Shown piece by piece: positions 50,877-59,562 of a stretch of 64,000 nucleotides of DNA; within the stretch, counting starts at the first letter, position 1, and every line of letters begins with the position of its first letter. The notes under the pieces are model-generated. The model was not told where the DNA came from. It ran no database searches and saw nothing but the letters and a program-made list of their open reading frames with translations. The translations under genes and the position numbers were made by a program. This DNA is from Erysipelotrichaceae bacterium (GTDB lineage Bacteria; Bacillota_I; Bacilli_A; Erysipelotrichales; Erysipelotrichaceae), in NCBI GenBank assembly GCA_024684175.1, contig JAIKXJ010000008.1:1-64000 (forward strand). Reading direction: 5' to 3'.

Positions 50877-50951
50877 CAAATATCTTAATTTCCTCAAGGC
50901 GGTAATTAAAACATTTAGAACGTTCTCCTGCGTATATTAAAATAGGGTTGT

Positions 50952-52841
50952 ATGAGAAAGAACCGGTCCCGGGAGATCATCGAATATCTGACAAAAAATA
51001 ATGGCAAAGTCTTCACTACCGAAGAACTTTCCGTCAGATTCGGCATTTCGCAAAGACAGATCCGAAACTACATCCATCAGATCAACGCCGAAAAAGAGAT
51101 CATCGCTTTTCATGATGACCGTTATTCGATCATCGGCAGCGTCAGAGAAAACGACGCGCCATTGTTTCAAAGCAGCGCTGAGCGCGCCGACTTCATCGTC
51201 TCCCGTCTGCTTTCAGAAAAAGACGCGGTCGATCTTTATGAACTGGCTGACGAACTCTTCGTTTCGGATGCGACCATACAGTCCGACCTGAAGAAAGTCC
51301 GGAAACGCCTGGAACGCTTCGACCTGTCGCTCAAAAACAACGCCTCCTTCCTCTTGATCGAAGGGACCGAGAAAAACATACGCTCTCTGACCAGCTACAT
51401 GATCACCAATACCCGCTTCAAAGGCTTCGTCTCTGAGGGCACGAACCACTTTTTCGACAACGACTATCAGATCGACGGTCTCAAGAAGAATCTGATCCGG
51501 ATCTTCAATGACTGTTCCTTTTACTACAATGACTATTCGCTCAACAACATCATCCTGCATCTGGTCATCACGATCGACCGGCTCCGGAACAACTATTCTA
51601 TCGAAGAGACACAGGTCAATCTGCAGATCTCGGAGATAGAATTCAAAGCAGCCGAAGAGATCAGCCGCTATCTGGAAAAAAGCTATGACATCCGGATCAA
51701 TCCGACCGAAAAAAACAACATCGCCACCTTCCTGGCTACCAATCTGGCGACTCTGGATTACCGGCTGATCGACCGGGAAAACATCGCTTCCTATATCGAC
51801 CGAAATACGATCGATCTTGTCGAATACATCCTGAACCGCATCTGTGACTACTATCTGCTCGATCCGTTCGATGATATCTTTTTTGCGCGTTTCTGTTTGC
51901 ATATAGACAATCTTCTGAAGCGGCAGAAGATCCATCATTCCGTTCACAATCCGATGTTGATGGATATCAAAATGACCTATCCGCTCATTTTTGACATCGC
52001 CGTCTATGCAGCCGGCCTCATCGAAGAAAAAAGCGGCTACCGTATCAATCAGGACGAGATCTCATTGATCGCATTACATATCGGCAGTTTCATCGAAAGC
52101 TGTGATTCCAACCGAAACAAACTTTCTGCGATCTATATCTATTCCGACTACCACCAGTTTTACCAGCACAACATCTCGACGATACAGACCCGTTTCGCCG
52201 ACGACATCAATCTTTTATACACCATCTCTCCTGATGACTATGACCCGAATAAGATGCAGCCGGACCTGCTGATCAGTGAAGTCCCGATGGAGAATGCCAT
52301 CACCGTCTCGCCGTTCATCACGTCAGACCAGATCGGCAACATCGAAGCGATTATAAAAAAGAAGTCCCGCATCAAGGAGACCGGCGAATTCTTTGCATCC
52401 CTTCACCGTCTGTTCAATGAAGACCTCTTTTTTATCGATATCGAAGGAAAGGATGAATTTGAAGTCATCCATAAACTGACGGACATTTTAAAAGAAAAAG
52501 GACTCTTCGGCGACGATTTCGTCTCTTCTGTCATCTCCAGGGAAAAACTCTCTTCGACCTGTTTCATCCGTAAAGTCGCAATCCCTCATGCGATCGGCCA
52601 GACGATCGCCCACAGTTTCATCTCGGTCGTCACTTATGAAAAGAATCAGAAATGGGGCAATGAAGACATACAGCTGCTGATCCTGTTCGGCATCTCGTAC
52701 GCCGAACGCAAAGACTTCCGCTTCGTCTTCAATCACCTGGTCGACATCCTCAACGATGAAGCCAACGTCAATATCCTGTGTCGCTGCCGCTCCTATGCGC
52801 AGATCATGGAGTTCATGGATACAATGATGAATAAAATCTAA
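50952..52841 (+). CDS. PRD-containing BglG/LicR-type transcriptional activator
   Basis: 629 residues. N-terminal helix-turn-helix (TEELSVRFGISQRQIRNYI) and a second winged-helix region, two PTS-regulation domains (about 170-385, with HLDL-like conserved histidines), an EIIB-like region without the usual cysteine, and a C-terminal EIIA domain with the phospho-histidine H546 in AIPHAIGQ. Its activity would be set by phosphorylation by HPr and the IIB of the beta-glucoside PTS. It diverges from that operon and most likely activates it. Followed by a terminator at 52843. Confidence 0.92.
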   Translation: MRKNRSREIIEYLTKNNGKVFTTEELSVRFGISQRQIRNYIHQINAEKEIIAFHDDRYSIIGSVRENDAPLFQSSAERADFIVSRLLSEKDAVDLYELADELFVSDATIQSDLKKVRKRLERFDLSLKNNASFLLIEGTEKNIRSLTSYMITNTRFKGFVSEGTNHFFDNDYQIDGLKKNLIRIFNDCSFYYNDYSLNNIILHLVITIDRLRNNYSIEETQVNLQISEIEFKAAEEISRYLEKSYDIRINPTEKNNIATFLATNLATLDYRLIDRENIASYIDRNTIDLVEYILNRICDYYLLDPFDDIFFARFCLHIDNLLKRQKIHHSVHNPMLMDIKMTYPLIFDIAVYAAGLIEEKSGYRINQDEISLIALHIGSFIESCDSNRNKLSAIYIYSDYHQFYQHNISTIQTRFADDINLLYTISPDDYDPNKMQPDLLISEVPMENAITVSPFITSDQIGNIEAIIKKKSRIKETGEFFASLHRLFNEDLFFIDIEGKDEFEVIHKLTDILKEKGLFGDDFVSSVISREKLSSTCFIRKVAIPHAIGQTIAHSFISVVTYEKNQKWGNEDIQLLILFGISYAERKDFRFVFNHLVDILNDEANVNILCRCRSYAQIMEFMDTMMNKI

Positions 52842-52842
52842 A

Positions 52843-52870
52843 AGAACGCCCTGAAAGGCGTTCTATTTTT
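52843..52870. terminator. Bidirectional terminator
   Basis: AGAACGCC (52843-52850) pairs with GGCGTTCT (52857-52864) around CTGAAA. ATTTTTT on the + side, TTTTAG on the - side, serving the PRD regulator and the convergent iolB-like gene. Confidence 0.9.
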
Positions 52871-52874
52871 TCAT

Positions 52875-53663
52875 TTAAAACTGTGCGTCGTGCAGCCAGA
52901 GATAAGCTTCGTCCTCATTTCTGGTCGTCTGCAGCCATGGATCGTTCTCCAGATGGCGGATCATCCAGCAGGTATACATCTGGAAACCCGGTGCAGCGGA
53001 CTGCGGATGCAGGTTCCCGCCTGGGATCGCCGAGAAGGAATTGTCCACGGACTTGTAGACGCGGTCACCGACGAAGCTGGCGCCGAATCCTTCCGGACGG
53101 TCGAATTTGAAATAGTAAAGCTCCGGCTGCGGATGACGGTGCGGCAGATAGCCTGACCAGTTGCCGCGGTCATTGAGCACTTCGCCTAAGACCATGTTGG
53201 ACCAGGGAGCGATGTCCTTGTCGAAGATCGTATTGACTCTTCTCTTGGCAACATTGCCGAACTTTCCGACACTGGAATACGACCACGGAGCGTCTTCCGG
53301 CCGATACAGTTTCGAGGCAAATTCACCTTCGTTCTTCGTGCACTGTACCAGGATCTCGCTGTCCCTGACGGCTTTGACTTCCACGCTCTTGCCGGTGCAT
53401 ACATGCAAGGCATACGGGCCTTCCGTAAAGACGTCTTTGCGGGAAGCTGTCTCGCAGTTTCCGTCGTAATGATATTCGATCTCGCCCGATAACAACAATA
53501 CCGCCGTCTCTTCGCCCTTGCGGCAGAACGTTCTGGTCTGACCGGCTTTCATGCGGTAGACTCTGACATCCATCATCATAGCCCGATATTCGTTGTCGTA
53601 GGTCGATAAGATCTCTTCGCCGTTCTCATCGAATTGCGGATAACCAAAGTATTTTTCTTCCAT
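52875..53663 (-). CDS. 5-deoxy-glucuronate isomerase-like protein (IolB family)
   Basis: 262 residues from ATG 53663 (GAGGAG upstream; the reading from 53678 is rejected). The metal site is YLPHRHPQPELYYF, with a second histidine in NLHPQSAAPGF, as in IolB. IolB turns 5-deoxy-glucuronate into 5-dehydro-2-deoxygluconate in inositol breakdown. No other iol gene is present. Either the other steps are elsewhere, or it acts on a related uronate; the nearby glucuronide genes make the second option possible. The 173-base gap to alaX holds an AATGAT-ATCATT inverted repeat at 53720-53740. Confidence 0.82.
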   Translation of the reverse strand: MEEKYFGYPQFDENGEEILSTYDNEYRAMMMDVRVYRMKAGQTRTFCRKGEETAVLLLSGEIEYHYDGNCETASRKDVFTEGPYALHVCTGKSVEVKAVRDSEILVQCTKNEGEFASKLYRPEDAPWSYSSVGKFGNVAKRRVNTIFDKDIAPWSNMVLGEVLNDRGNWSGYLPHRHPQPELYYFKFDRPEGFGASFVGDRVYKSVDNSFSAIPGGNLHPQSAAPGFQMYTCWMIRHLENDPWLQTTRNEDEAYLWLHDAQF

Positions 53664-53836
53664 TTTCGATCTCCTCATCTTCTTTCAAACTCATTTTAGA
53701 TGGAATGAAAGGACCTGTCAATGATAATATGTTGATCATTTTGATAAATTTATGATTATTTCATTTTCAGCGTTATTTCTGCAGTAAAAAGAGGGAAATG
53801 GCATAATAGAAACGACAGAAAAAGGAAGGACAGATT

Positions 53837-54997
53837 ATGACGGACGGGAATAACGAACTGTTTTACGAAGATGCCTACAGGACTTCGTTCGAAGCGAAGG
53901 TGATCGCCTGCGAAAACGACAAAAAAGGATATGCGGTCATCCTTGATACAACAGCTTTCTATCCGGAAGGCGGCGGTCAGCCTTACGATACCGGCTTCCT
54001 CGATGAGGTCCGGGTCAGAGAAGTCCACCGTAAAGACGGCGCGATCGTACACTATACCGATGCGCCGCTCGTCCCAGGCAAGACCGTCCAAGGAAAGATC
54101 GACTTTGAACGCCGCTTCGATCTGATGCAGCAGCACTCCGGCGAACACGTCTTCTCCGGCCTGGTCCACCGATACTTCGGCTACGACAACATCGGCTTCC
54201 ACCTCGGGGAGAAAGAAGTCGTCCTGGATTTCTCCGGACCTCTGGATCTTCAGCAGGTCAGGATGATCGAAGAAAAGACCAACGAGATGATCCAGAAAAA
54301 CATCCCTGTCGAAGCCTTCTATCCCGGCGAAGAAGAACTTTCAAGACTTCAATACCGTTCCAAGAAAGAACTTGAAGGCAAGGTACGCATCGTGAAGATC
54401 CAAGACTGCGACGTCTGTGCCTGCTGCGGTACCCATGTGAGAAACATCGGAGAAGTCGGCTATGCCAAGGTGATCTCACTCATGAACAAAAGAGGCAACG
54501 CCCGCATCACAGTCCTGTTCGGCAAGCGGGCGAGCGGCTACATGGCGAAGATCTACGATCAGGTCACGGAAGTCTCCGCCCTTCTTTCCAAAAATCCACT
54601 GGAGATCGCCGATGGCGTCAGACACCTGCAGAAAGAAGCGACTGACAAGGCTGTTGCCCTCAACCTTCTCTACACCAGGCAATTCGAACAGCGCTTTTTA
54701 GAGGCAGAGTCCTGCGATCTTTATATCACGCAAGAAGAAGGCTGCAGTATGGACCTCCTGCGTCATTTCTGTGATACGATGTCCGCCAAGGCCAAAGTCT
54801 GCGCCGGCTTGCTGAAGAAAAGCGAGGAAGACTACCAGTACGTCATCCTCTCCGGATCCGTCGATCTGAGAGAGACTTCAAAGCTCCTGAACGAACGCTT
54901 TGCCGGCAAAGGCGGCGGATCGAAACAGATGATACAGGGATCGCTGCACGCTTCTTACGAAGAGATCGAATCCTTCTTGCACGAACTGTTTGACTGA
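53837..54997 (+). CDS. alaX: Alanyl-tRNA editing protein AlaX (long form)
   Basis: 386 residues. Removes serine or glycine mis-charged on tRNA(Ala). Editing zinc site: QQHSGEHVFSG (two histidines) and CACCGTHVRN (cysteine, histidine). A C-terminal DHHA1-like region ends FAGKGGGSKQMIQGS. The N-terminal beta domain starts AFYPEGGGQPYDTG. No aminoacylation domain is present. AAGGAAGGA precedes the ATG. Confidence 0.92.
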   Translation: MTDGNNELFYEDAYRTSFEAKVIACENDKKGYAVILDTTAFYPEGGGQPYDTGFLDEVRVREVHRKDGAIVHYTDAPLVPGKTVQGKIDFERRFDLMQQHSGEHVFSGLVHRYFGYDNIGFHLGEKEVVLDFSGPLDLQQVRMIEEKTNEMIQKNIPVEAFYPGEEELSRLQYRSKKELEGKVRIVKIQDCDVCACCGTHVRNIGEVGYAKVISLMNKRGNARITVLFGKRASGYMAKIYDQVTEVSALLSKNPLEIADGVRHLQKEATDKAVALNLLYTRQFEQRFLEAESCDLYITQEEGCSMDLLRHFCDTMSAKAKVCAGLLKKSEEDYQYVILSGSVDLRETSKLLNERFAGKGGGSKQMIQGSLHASYEEIESFLHELFD

Positions 54998-55002
54998 AAC
55001 AA

Positions 55003-55046
55003 AGAAAAAACCCGTTTCGCTCTGTTAAGAGGAAGCGGGCTTTTTG
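55003..55046. terminator. Bidirectional terminator between alaX and uxuB
   Basis: CCCGTTTC (55011-55018) pairs with GAAGCGGG (55032-55039), one T-G wobble. A-rich and T-rich flanks serve both converging genes. Confidence 0.85.
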
Positions 55047-55049
55047 TTT

Positions 55050-56561
55050 TTACATATACTTCTTCAACGTGTTTCTTACGGCATCGATGCCCTGCAGTTC
55101 TTCGTTGAGGTAGCCGACGACTTTGTCCGCCAGGCCCTCTTTCTCCAGATCAACACCGAAGATCTTTTCGTTGCGCAGGATCGAAAGGATGTCTTCCTTT
55201 TTGACGCTGTCGCCCAGCTGATAGCGGGACATGAGCGGCGTCAGTTCTTCCAGCATCGGATCGCTCGGCAGTTCGAAGCGCTCACCCTTGTCGTTGATGC
55301 CTGTCAGATAGCGCAGCCAGCCGGCAAAGACCAGCGGGATGTAGACAAGCTTTCTGATGTCTTCGCCCTTCTTCAGGTAAGCCTTCAAGGTCTCACCGAA
55401 ACGGACCGGCAGTTTCTGCGAAGTATCCATGGCGATACGCTGCGGCGCATCCGGCATGTACGGATTCGGCAGACGGTCGTTGATGACCGTGTCGATAAAT
55501 TCCTTCGGATCGAGGATCTTCGGATCGACGACGACCGGCAGACCTTCATCATAACCGACATGTTTTGCCAGCTTGTTGAGCTCTTCGTCCTTCATCTCGT
55601 CGCAGATCAGCGTATGGCCTAAGAGACAGCCGTAGACCGCCAGCGAAGTATGGACCGGATTGAGGCAGGTGCCGACTTTCATCTTTTCGACTTTGTCGAC
55701 GGTCTCTCTGTCCGTGAAGATGATGCCGGCTTTTTCCCAGGCCGGACGGCCGTTGGCGAACTTGTCTTCGATGACCAGATACTGGCTCTCCTCCGCGTTG
55801 ACGAAGCAGGACATGTAGTGGTCGATGCTCAAGTCTTTCAGATCTTCCACGCCGTCTTTTTCCAGCATTGCGGCGATCGCCTTGTGCGGACGCGGCGTGA
55901 TCTTGTCGATCATCGAGATCGGGAAGGAAACCTTTTCTTCGATGTAATTCAGGAATCCTTCATCCTCATAACGTTTCGCAAAGAAGACGATGGCCTTCTT
56001 CAGGACGTCACCGTTGTGCGAACAGTTGTCGTGCGAAGACAGGGTCAAAGGATAGGCACCGTTCAGATAACGGTGGTGGACGAGTGCCGTGACCTTGGCC
56101 ATGAAGGCATCATCGGTATCGGACTCACTGACCACATAACCTTTTTCGGTGACTGTGAAGGAACAGACCTTGAGCGATTCCTTGGTGAAGATCTCTTTCA
56201 GCCTTTCGCTGTCTTCGATCTTCAGGGATTCGGCAATGGAACCGACGACCCGCTTGTCGACATCGCCGTTGCCTTTCAGCGTGACAGCGATATGCAAGTC
56301 ATCGTATCTCCGGAAGAAATCATCGATGGCTGCGGAATCTCTGCCGCCGACCGCGATGATGCCTTTGTTCAGGACACCTTCATCCAGGAGCTTGTCACAG
56401 AAGACGGCCTGGAAGGCACGGAAGAGGTTGCCGACACCGAAGTGCAGCCATTCCGGTGCTTCTCTGGTCTCCCGGATCATCTTTTCTCTGTCATAAGAGA
56501 AGACTTGATAGCCCTGATCGAGCCATGCCTGACGTTCTTTGTTTACATTTACGATCTTCAT
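55050..56561 (-). CDS. uxuB: D-fructuronate (mannonate) reductase
   Basis: 503 residues, mannitol/mannonate dehydrogenase family. Reduces D-fructuronate to D-mannonate with NADH. N-terminal FGVGNLFRAFQA is the family's dinucleotide region, and SHDNCSHNGDVLK is the conserved loop. One base after uxuA, so transcribed with it. Reversible direction depends on the pathway; here glucuronide breakdown is implied. Confidence 0.9.
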   Translation of the reverse strand: MKIVNVNKERQAWLDQGYQVFSYDREKMIRETREAPEWLHFGVGNLFRAFQAVFCDKLLDEGVLNKGIIAVGGRDSAAIDDFFRRYDDLHIAVTLKGNGDVDKRVVGSIAESLKIEDSERLKEIFTKESLKVCSFTVTEKGYVVSESDTDDAFMAKVTALVHHRYLNGAYPLTLSSHDNCSHNGDVLKKAIVFFAKRYEDEGFLNYIEEKVSFPISMIDKITPRPHKAIAAMLEKDGVEDLKDLSIDHYMSCFVNAEESQYLVIEDKFANGRPAWEKAGIIFTDRETVDKVEKMKVGTCLNPVHTSLAVYGCLLGHTLICDEMKDEELNKLAKHVGYDEGLPVVVDPKILDPKEFIDTVINDRLPNPYMPDAPQRIAMDTSQKLPVRFGETLKAYLKKGEDIRKLVYIPLVFAGWLRYLTGINDKGERFELPSDPMLEELTPLMSRYQLGDSVKKEDILSILRNEKIFGVDLEKEGLADKVVGYLNEELQGIDAVRNTLKKYM

Positions 56562-56562
56562 A

Positions 56563-57630
56563 TTATCGGTTACTCTTTTCTACCGCTTCCCAAAGTCCGC
56601 AGATATAGGCTGCACCTAAGGCTCTGTCGTATAGGCCATAGCCCGGCATCGCCACTTCATCCCAGATCATACGTCCATGGTCGGGACGGATCGGACCTGT
56701 AAAGCCGATGTCATATAAGGCCTTGACGATCTCGTACATGTCGAAGTTGCCGTCTTCCGATAAGTGGGCAGCTTCTTCGAAGTTGTCCGGAGAGTGGAAC
56801 TTCAGGTTTCTCACATGAGCGAAGTGGATCCTGCCTTTCAGGGAACGGATCATATCCGGTAAGTCGTTGTTTAAGTTGGTGCCATAGGAGCCTGAGCAGA
56901 AGGTGACGCCGTTATGGACATCGTCCACGGCCTTCATCAGGCGGTTGATGTTTTCCTTGTTGATGATGATCCTTGGAAGACCAAAGACGCTCCAGGCGGG
57001 ATCATCGGGATGGATGGCCATCTTGATGTCATACTTGTTGCAGACCGGCATGATGGCTTTAAGGAAGTAAACGAGGTTTTCAAACAGCTTCTCGTTGTCG
57101 ATGTCCTTGTATAAGTCAAAGAGCTCCTTGACCCTGGCCATGCGCTCCGGCTCCCAGCCGGGCATCACGGTGCCGTTCATATCACCGGATATGGAATCAA
57201 ACATCTTTTCCGGCTTGAGATTGTCGACGGCCTCTTGGGTATAAGCCAAGACGGTGGAACCGTCTTCCCTCATCCTTGCCAGCTCCGTCCTTGTCCAGTC
57301 AAAGACCGGCATGAAGTTGTAGCAGACCAGGTGTATGTCTTCTTCACCTAAGTTCTTCAAGCATTCGATATAGGTCGCTATATCCTTGTCTCTGTCCTTG
57401 GATCCGGTCTTGATGGCATCGGAGACGTTGACCGATTCGATGCCTGCTAAGTGTAAGCCGGCATCCTCCACTTCCTTCTTGAGGGCGTGGATCTCATCTC
57501 TTGTCCATAAGTCACCGGGCTGCTTGTCATATAAAGTGGTGATGATGCCTGTGACATAGCGGATCTGCCGGATCTGTTTCAGGGTAATGGTATCGTGTCC
57601 CGTACCATACCAGCGAAATGTCATTTCCAT
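56563..57630 (-). CDS. uxuA: Mannonate dehydratase
   Basis: 355 residues. Dehydrates D-mannonate to 2-keto-3-deoxygluconate. N-terminal FRWYGTGHDTITL and mid-protein HPDDPAWSVFGLPRI carry metal ligands of the xylose-isomerase-like fold. AAGGAG precedes the ATG. A hairpin terminator lies upstream at 57679-57741 and a TATGAT-like -10 just after it, so uxuAB could be its own unit as well as part of the glucuronide operon. Confidence 0.95.
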   Translation of the reverse strand: MEMTFRWYGTGHDTITLKQIRQIRYVTGIITTLYDKQPGDLWTRDEIHALKKEVEDAGLHLAGIESVNVSDAIKTGSKDRDKDIATYIECLKNLGEEDIHLVCYNFMPVFDWTRTELARMREDGSTVLAYTQEAVDNLKPEKMFDSISGDMNGTVMPGWEPERMARVKELFDLYKDIDNEKLFENLVYFLKAIMPVCNKYDIKMAIHPDDPAWSVFGLPRIIINKENINRLMKAVDDVHNGVTFCSGSYGTNLNNDLPDMIRSLKGRIHFAHVRNLKFHSPDNFEEAAHLSEDGNFDMYEIVKALYDIGFTGPIRPDHGRMIWDEVAMPGYGLYDRALGAAYICGLWEAVEKSNR

Positions 57631-57678
57631 TGTTTGATCTCCTTAAGCTGTGCTTTACAGCCTTATCATATCATTTTA

Positions 57679-57741
57679 GAAAAAACATCAGGACGAAACC
57701 GTGTCACGTTTCCTTCCCACGATATGTTCCTGATGTTTTTG
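57679..57741 (-). terminator. Terminator between beta-glucuronidase and uxuA
   Basis: ACATCAGGA (57685-57693) pairs with TCCTGATGT (57728-57736), with a second hairpin in the loop (GAAAC-CGT with ACG-GTTTC). TTTTTTC follows on the minus strand. Confidence 0.75.
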
Positions 57742-57746
57742 TGATA

Positions 57747-59540
57747 CTATTTGTTTTCCCAGCGTTTCTTCAGAACGAAGGCCGCATCTTTCGGCTGTCT
57801 TTCCCTGGTGAAGACGCCTTTCTTGTTTCCGTTGACGCGGAAGATGCCTTCCGTCGTCTGGAAGTCCGCAAAGTTCCAGACCAGTTCACCCTGAATGAAA
57901 TCATAGGTGTCAAAGACTTCGAAATTGCGTTCCATATATTCGCACTGGTATTCCTGTGACCACATGACGCTCGGCAGCTTGTGTTCCGTCGAGAGCGTAT
58001 CCGTACCGAATTCGGTGAATACGAACGGCACATCCAGGCCTTTTTCTTTCCAGCGGCGCATCTCGTCATGGAACTTTAAGATCGCATCGTCGATGTCCGG
58101 ACCGCCGGAGATATACCAGCCGTAGTAACGGTTGAGGCACATGAAGTCACACAACATGTAGCACTGGCATTTTTCCGGAGCGCTGTTCTTTTCGAACGCG
58201 CCGGTCATCGGACGGTGCTGCGGATCGAGTTCCCTGGCTCTTGCGAAGACTTTGGAGAAATAATCGTGCGAGTAAGTGCTCGTCGTCTCCGGCTCGTTGA
58301 ACAGCGAGAAGGAGAAGACGGACGGATGATTCTTGTCTCTTTCGATCATCTCTTCGACCTGTGCCAGATGGTTCTTCAGCAGTTCCGGTACGGTCGGTGT
58401 CTCGAAGAAGTAGGTGTACTGACCCATGCCGGCGACCGCAAAGTTATGGGTCGAACGCATCATGCCGACAGCCGGGACTTCATCGATGATCAGGAAGCCT
58501 TCCTCATCCGCAAAGCGGTACCATTCTTCGGCATACGGATAGTGCGAGGTGCGGAAGCAGTTCGCATTGGTCCATTTCATGCATTCGAAGTCGCGCTTGA
58601 TCAGCGGATAGTTGAGGCCGCGGCCGATGATATCGAAATCCTCGTGCTTGCCATAACCCTTCAGATAGACCGGCTCACCGTTGATCAGGATCTCATGACC
58701 CTTGATCGCGACAGTGCGCAGACCGATCCGGTCGTTGTATTCATCGATCAGTGTCTCACCGTCTGAGACCGTGATCCTGATCTTGTACAGGTAGGCATTT
58801 CTTACTTTCCATAAGTTTGCCTTTTCGACCTTCAGCGTACCCTTCTTTCCGGAAGCCTCGGCGACTTTGTTTCCTTCCTTGTCATATAAGGAGACGCAAA
58901 CTTCATGTTCACCGCTGGTCTTCACTTCGTAAGACACGCAGGCATCTTCCCCGTTCAGGGAGATGTCGGTCGAATAATCCTGAATATGTTCTTCCGGTAA
59001 GATCAGCAGCCAGACGGAACGCTGGATACCGGCATAATTGAAGAAGTCGAAGTAAGGTGCCGCAATGCGGGTGCCATTCATCAATGTCTTGACCGCACCG
59101 CAGGGCAGCGTCGACTCATTCAGTTCGTTGTTGGCTTTGACAGCCAGATGATTTTCCTCACCTTTTCTGACAAAGTCCGTGACATCGCAGATGACCGGTA
59201 AGAAACCGCCCTCATGTGATGTGACTTCCTTGCCGTTGACATAGACGGTCCCGCGGTGAGTGATGCTTCCGAATCGCAGGAAGACCCTTCCCGGAATATC
59301 GGGGACCGTGAACTCTTTCTCATACCAGAAGTCACCGCAATAATTCTTGGAATACTGATCGGTGAACAGATCCTGGAAGCTGGCAGGGACAGGCAGGGAA
59401 ACGGATGAGCAAAGACCGCTCATCCAGTTTTCTTTTTCTCCGACGGAATCCGGATCAAAGCGGAAGCCCCACATACCATCCAGCGAAAGCGTGATCCTTT
59501 TTGAATTGGTTTCAGGATATAAACTCAGCTGATCATACAT
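57747..59540 (-). CDS. uidA: Beta-glucuronidase (GH2)
   Basis: 597 residues. Removes glucuronic acid from glucuronides. Acid/base in FSLFNEPET, nucleophile in VFTEFGTDT. LNRYYGWYISGG and the glucuronate-specific N-x-K motif within VNGNKKGVFTR are both present, giving real glucuronidase rather than galactosidase character. The stretch between PAVG and RDKNHPS is 41 residues, as in the E. coli loop-1 enzyme. 22 bases after the PTS gene. It yields glucuronate for the UxuA/UxuB route; UxaC is not in the window. Confidence 0.95.
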   Translation of the reverse strand: MYDQLSLYPETNSKRITLSLDGMWGFRFDPDSVGEKENWMSGLCSSVSLPVPASFQDLFTDQYSKNYCGDFWYEKEFTVPDIPGRVFLRFGSITHRGTVYVNGKEVTSHEGGFLPVICDVTDFVRKGEENHLAVKANNELNESTLPCGAVKTLMNGTRIAAPYFDFFNYAGIQRSVWLLILPEEHIQDYSTDISLNGEDACVSYEVKTSGEHEVCVSLYDKEGNKVAEASGKKGTLKVEKANLWKVRNAYLYKIRITVSDGETLIDEYNDRIGLRTVAIKGHEILINGEPVYLKGYGKHEDFDIIGRGLNYPLIKRDFECMKWTNANCFRTSHYPYAEEWYRFADEEGFLIIDEVPAVGMMRSTHNFAVAGMGQYTYFFETPTVPELLKNHLAQVEEMIERDKNHPSVFSFSLFNEPETTSTYSHDYFSKVFARARELDPQHRPMTGAFEKNSAPEKCQCYMLCDFMCLNRYYGWYISGGPDIDDAILKFHDEMRRWKEKGLDVPFVFTEFGTDTLSTEHKLPSVMWSQEYQCEYMERNFEVFDTYDFIQGELVWNFADFQTTEGIFRVNGNKKGVFTRERQPKDAAFVLKKRWENK

Positions 59541-59562
59541 GTTTCTTCACCTCTTTGTTTTC

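Noticed and set aside
53720..53740. AATGAT-ATCATT inverted repeat as a firm operator
   Set aside because: Arms are short and AT-rich with a 9-base spacer; in such a sequence it can arise by chance, so it is noted only under the iolB entry.
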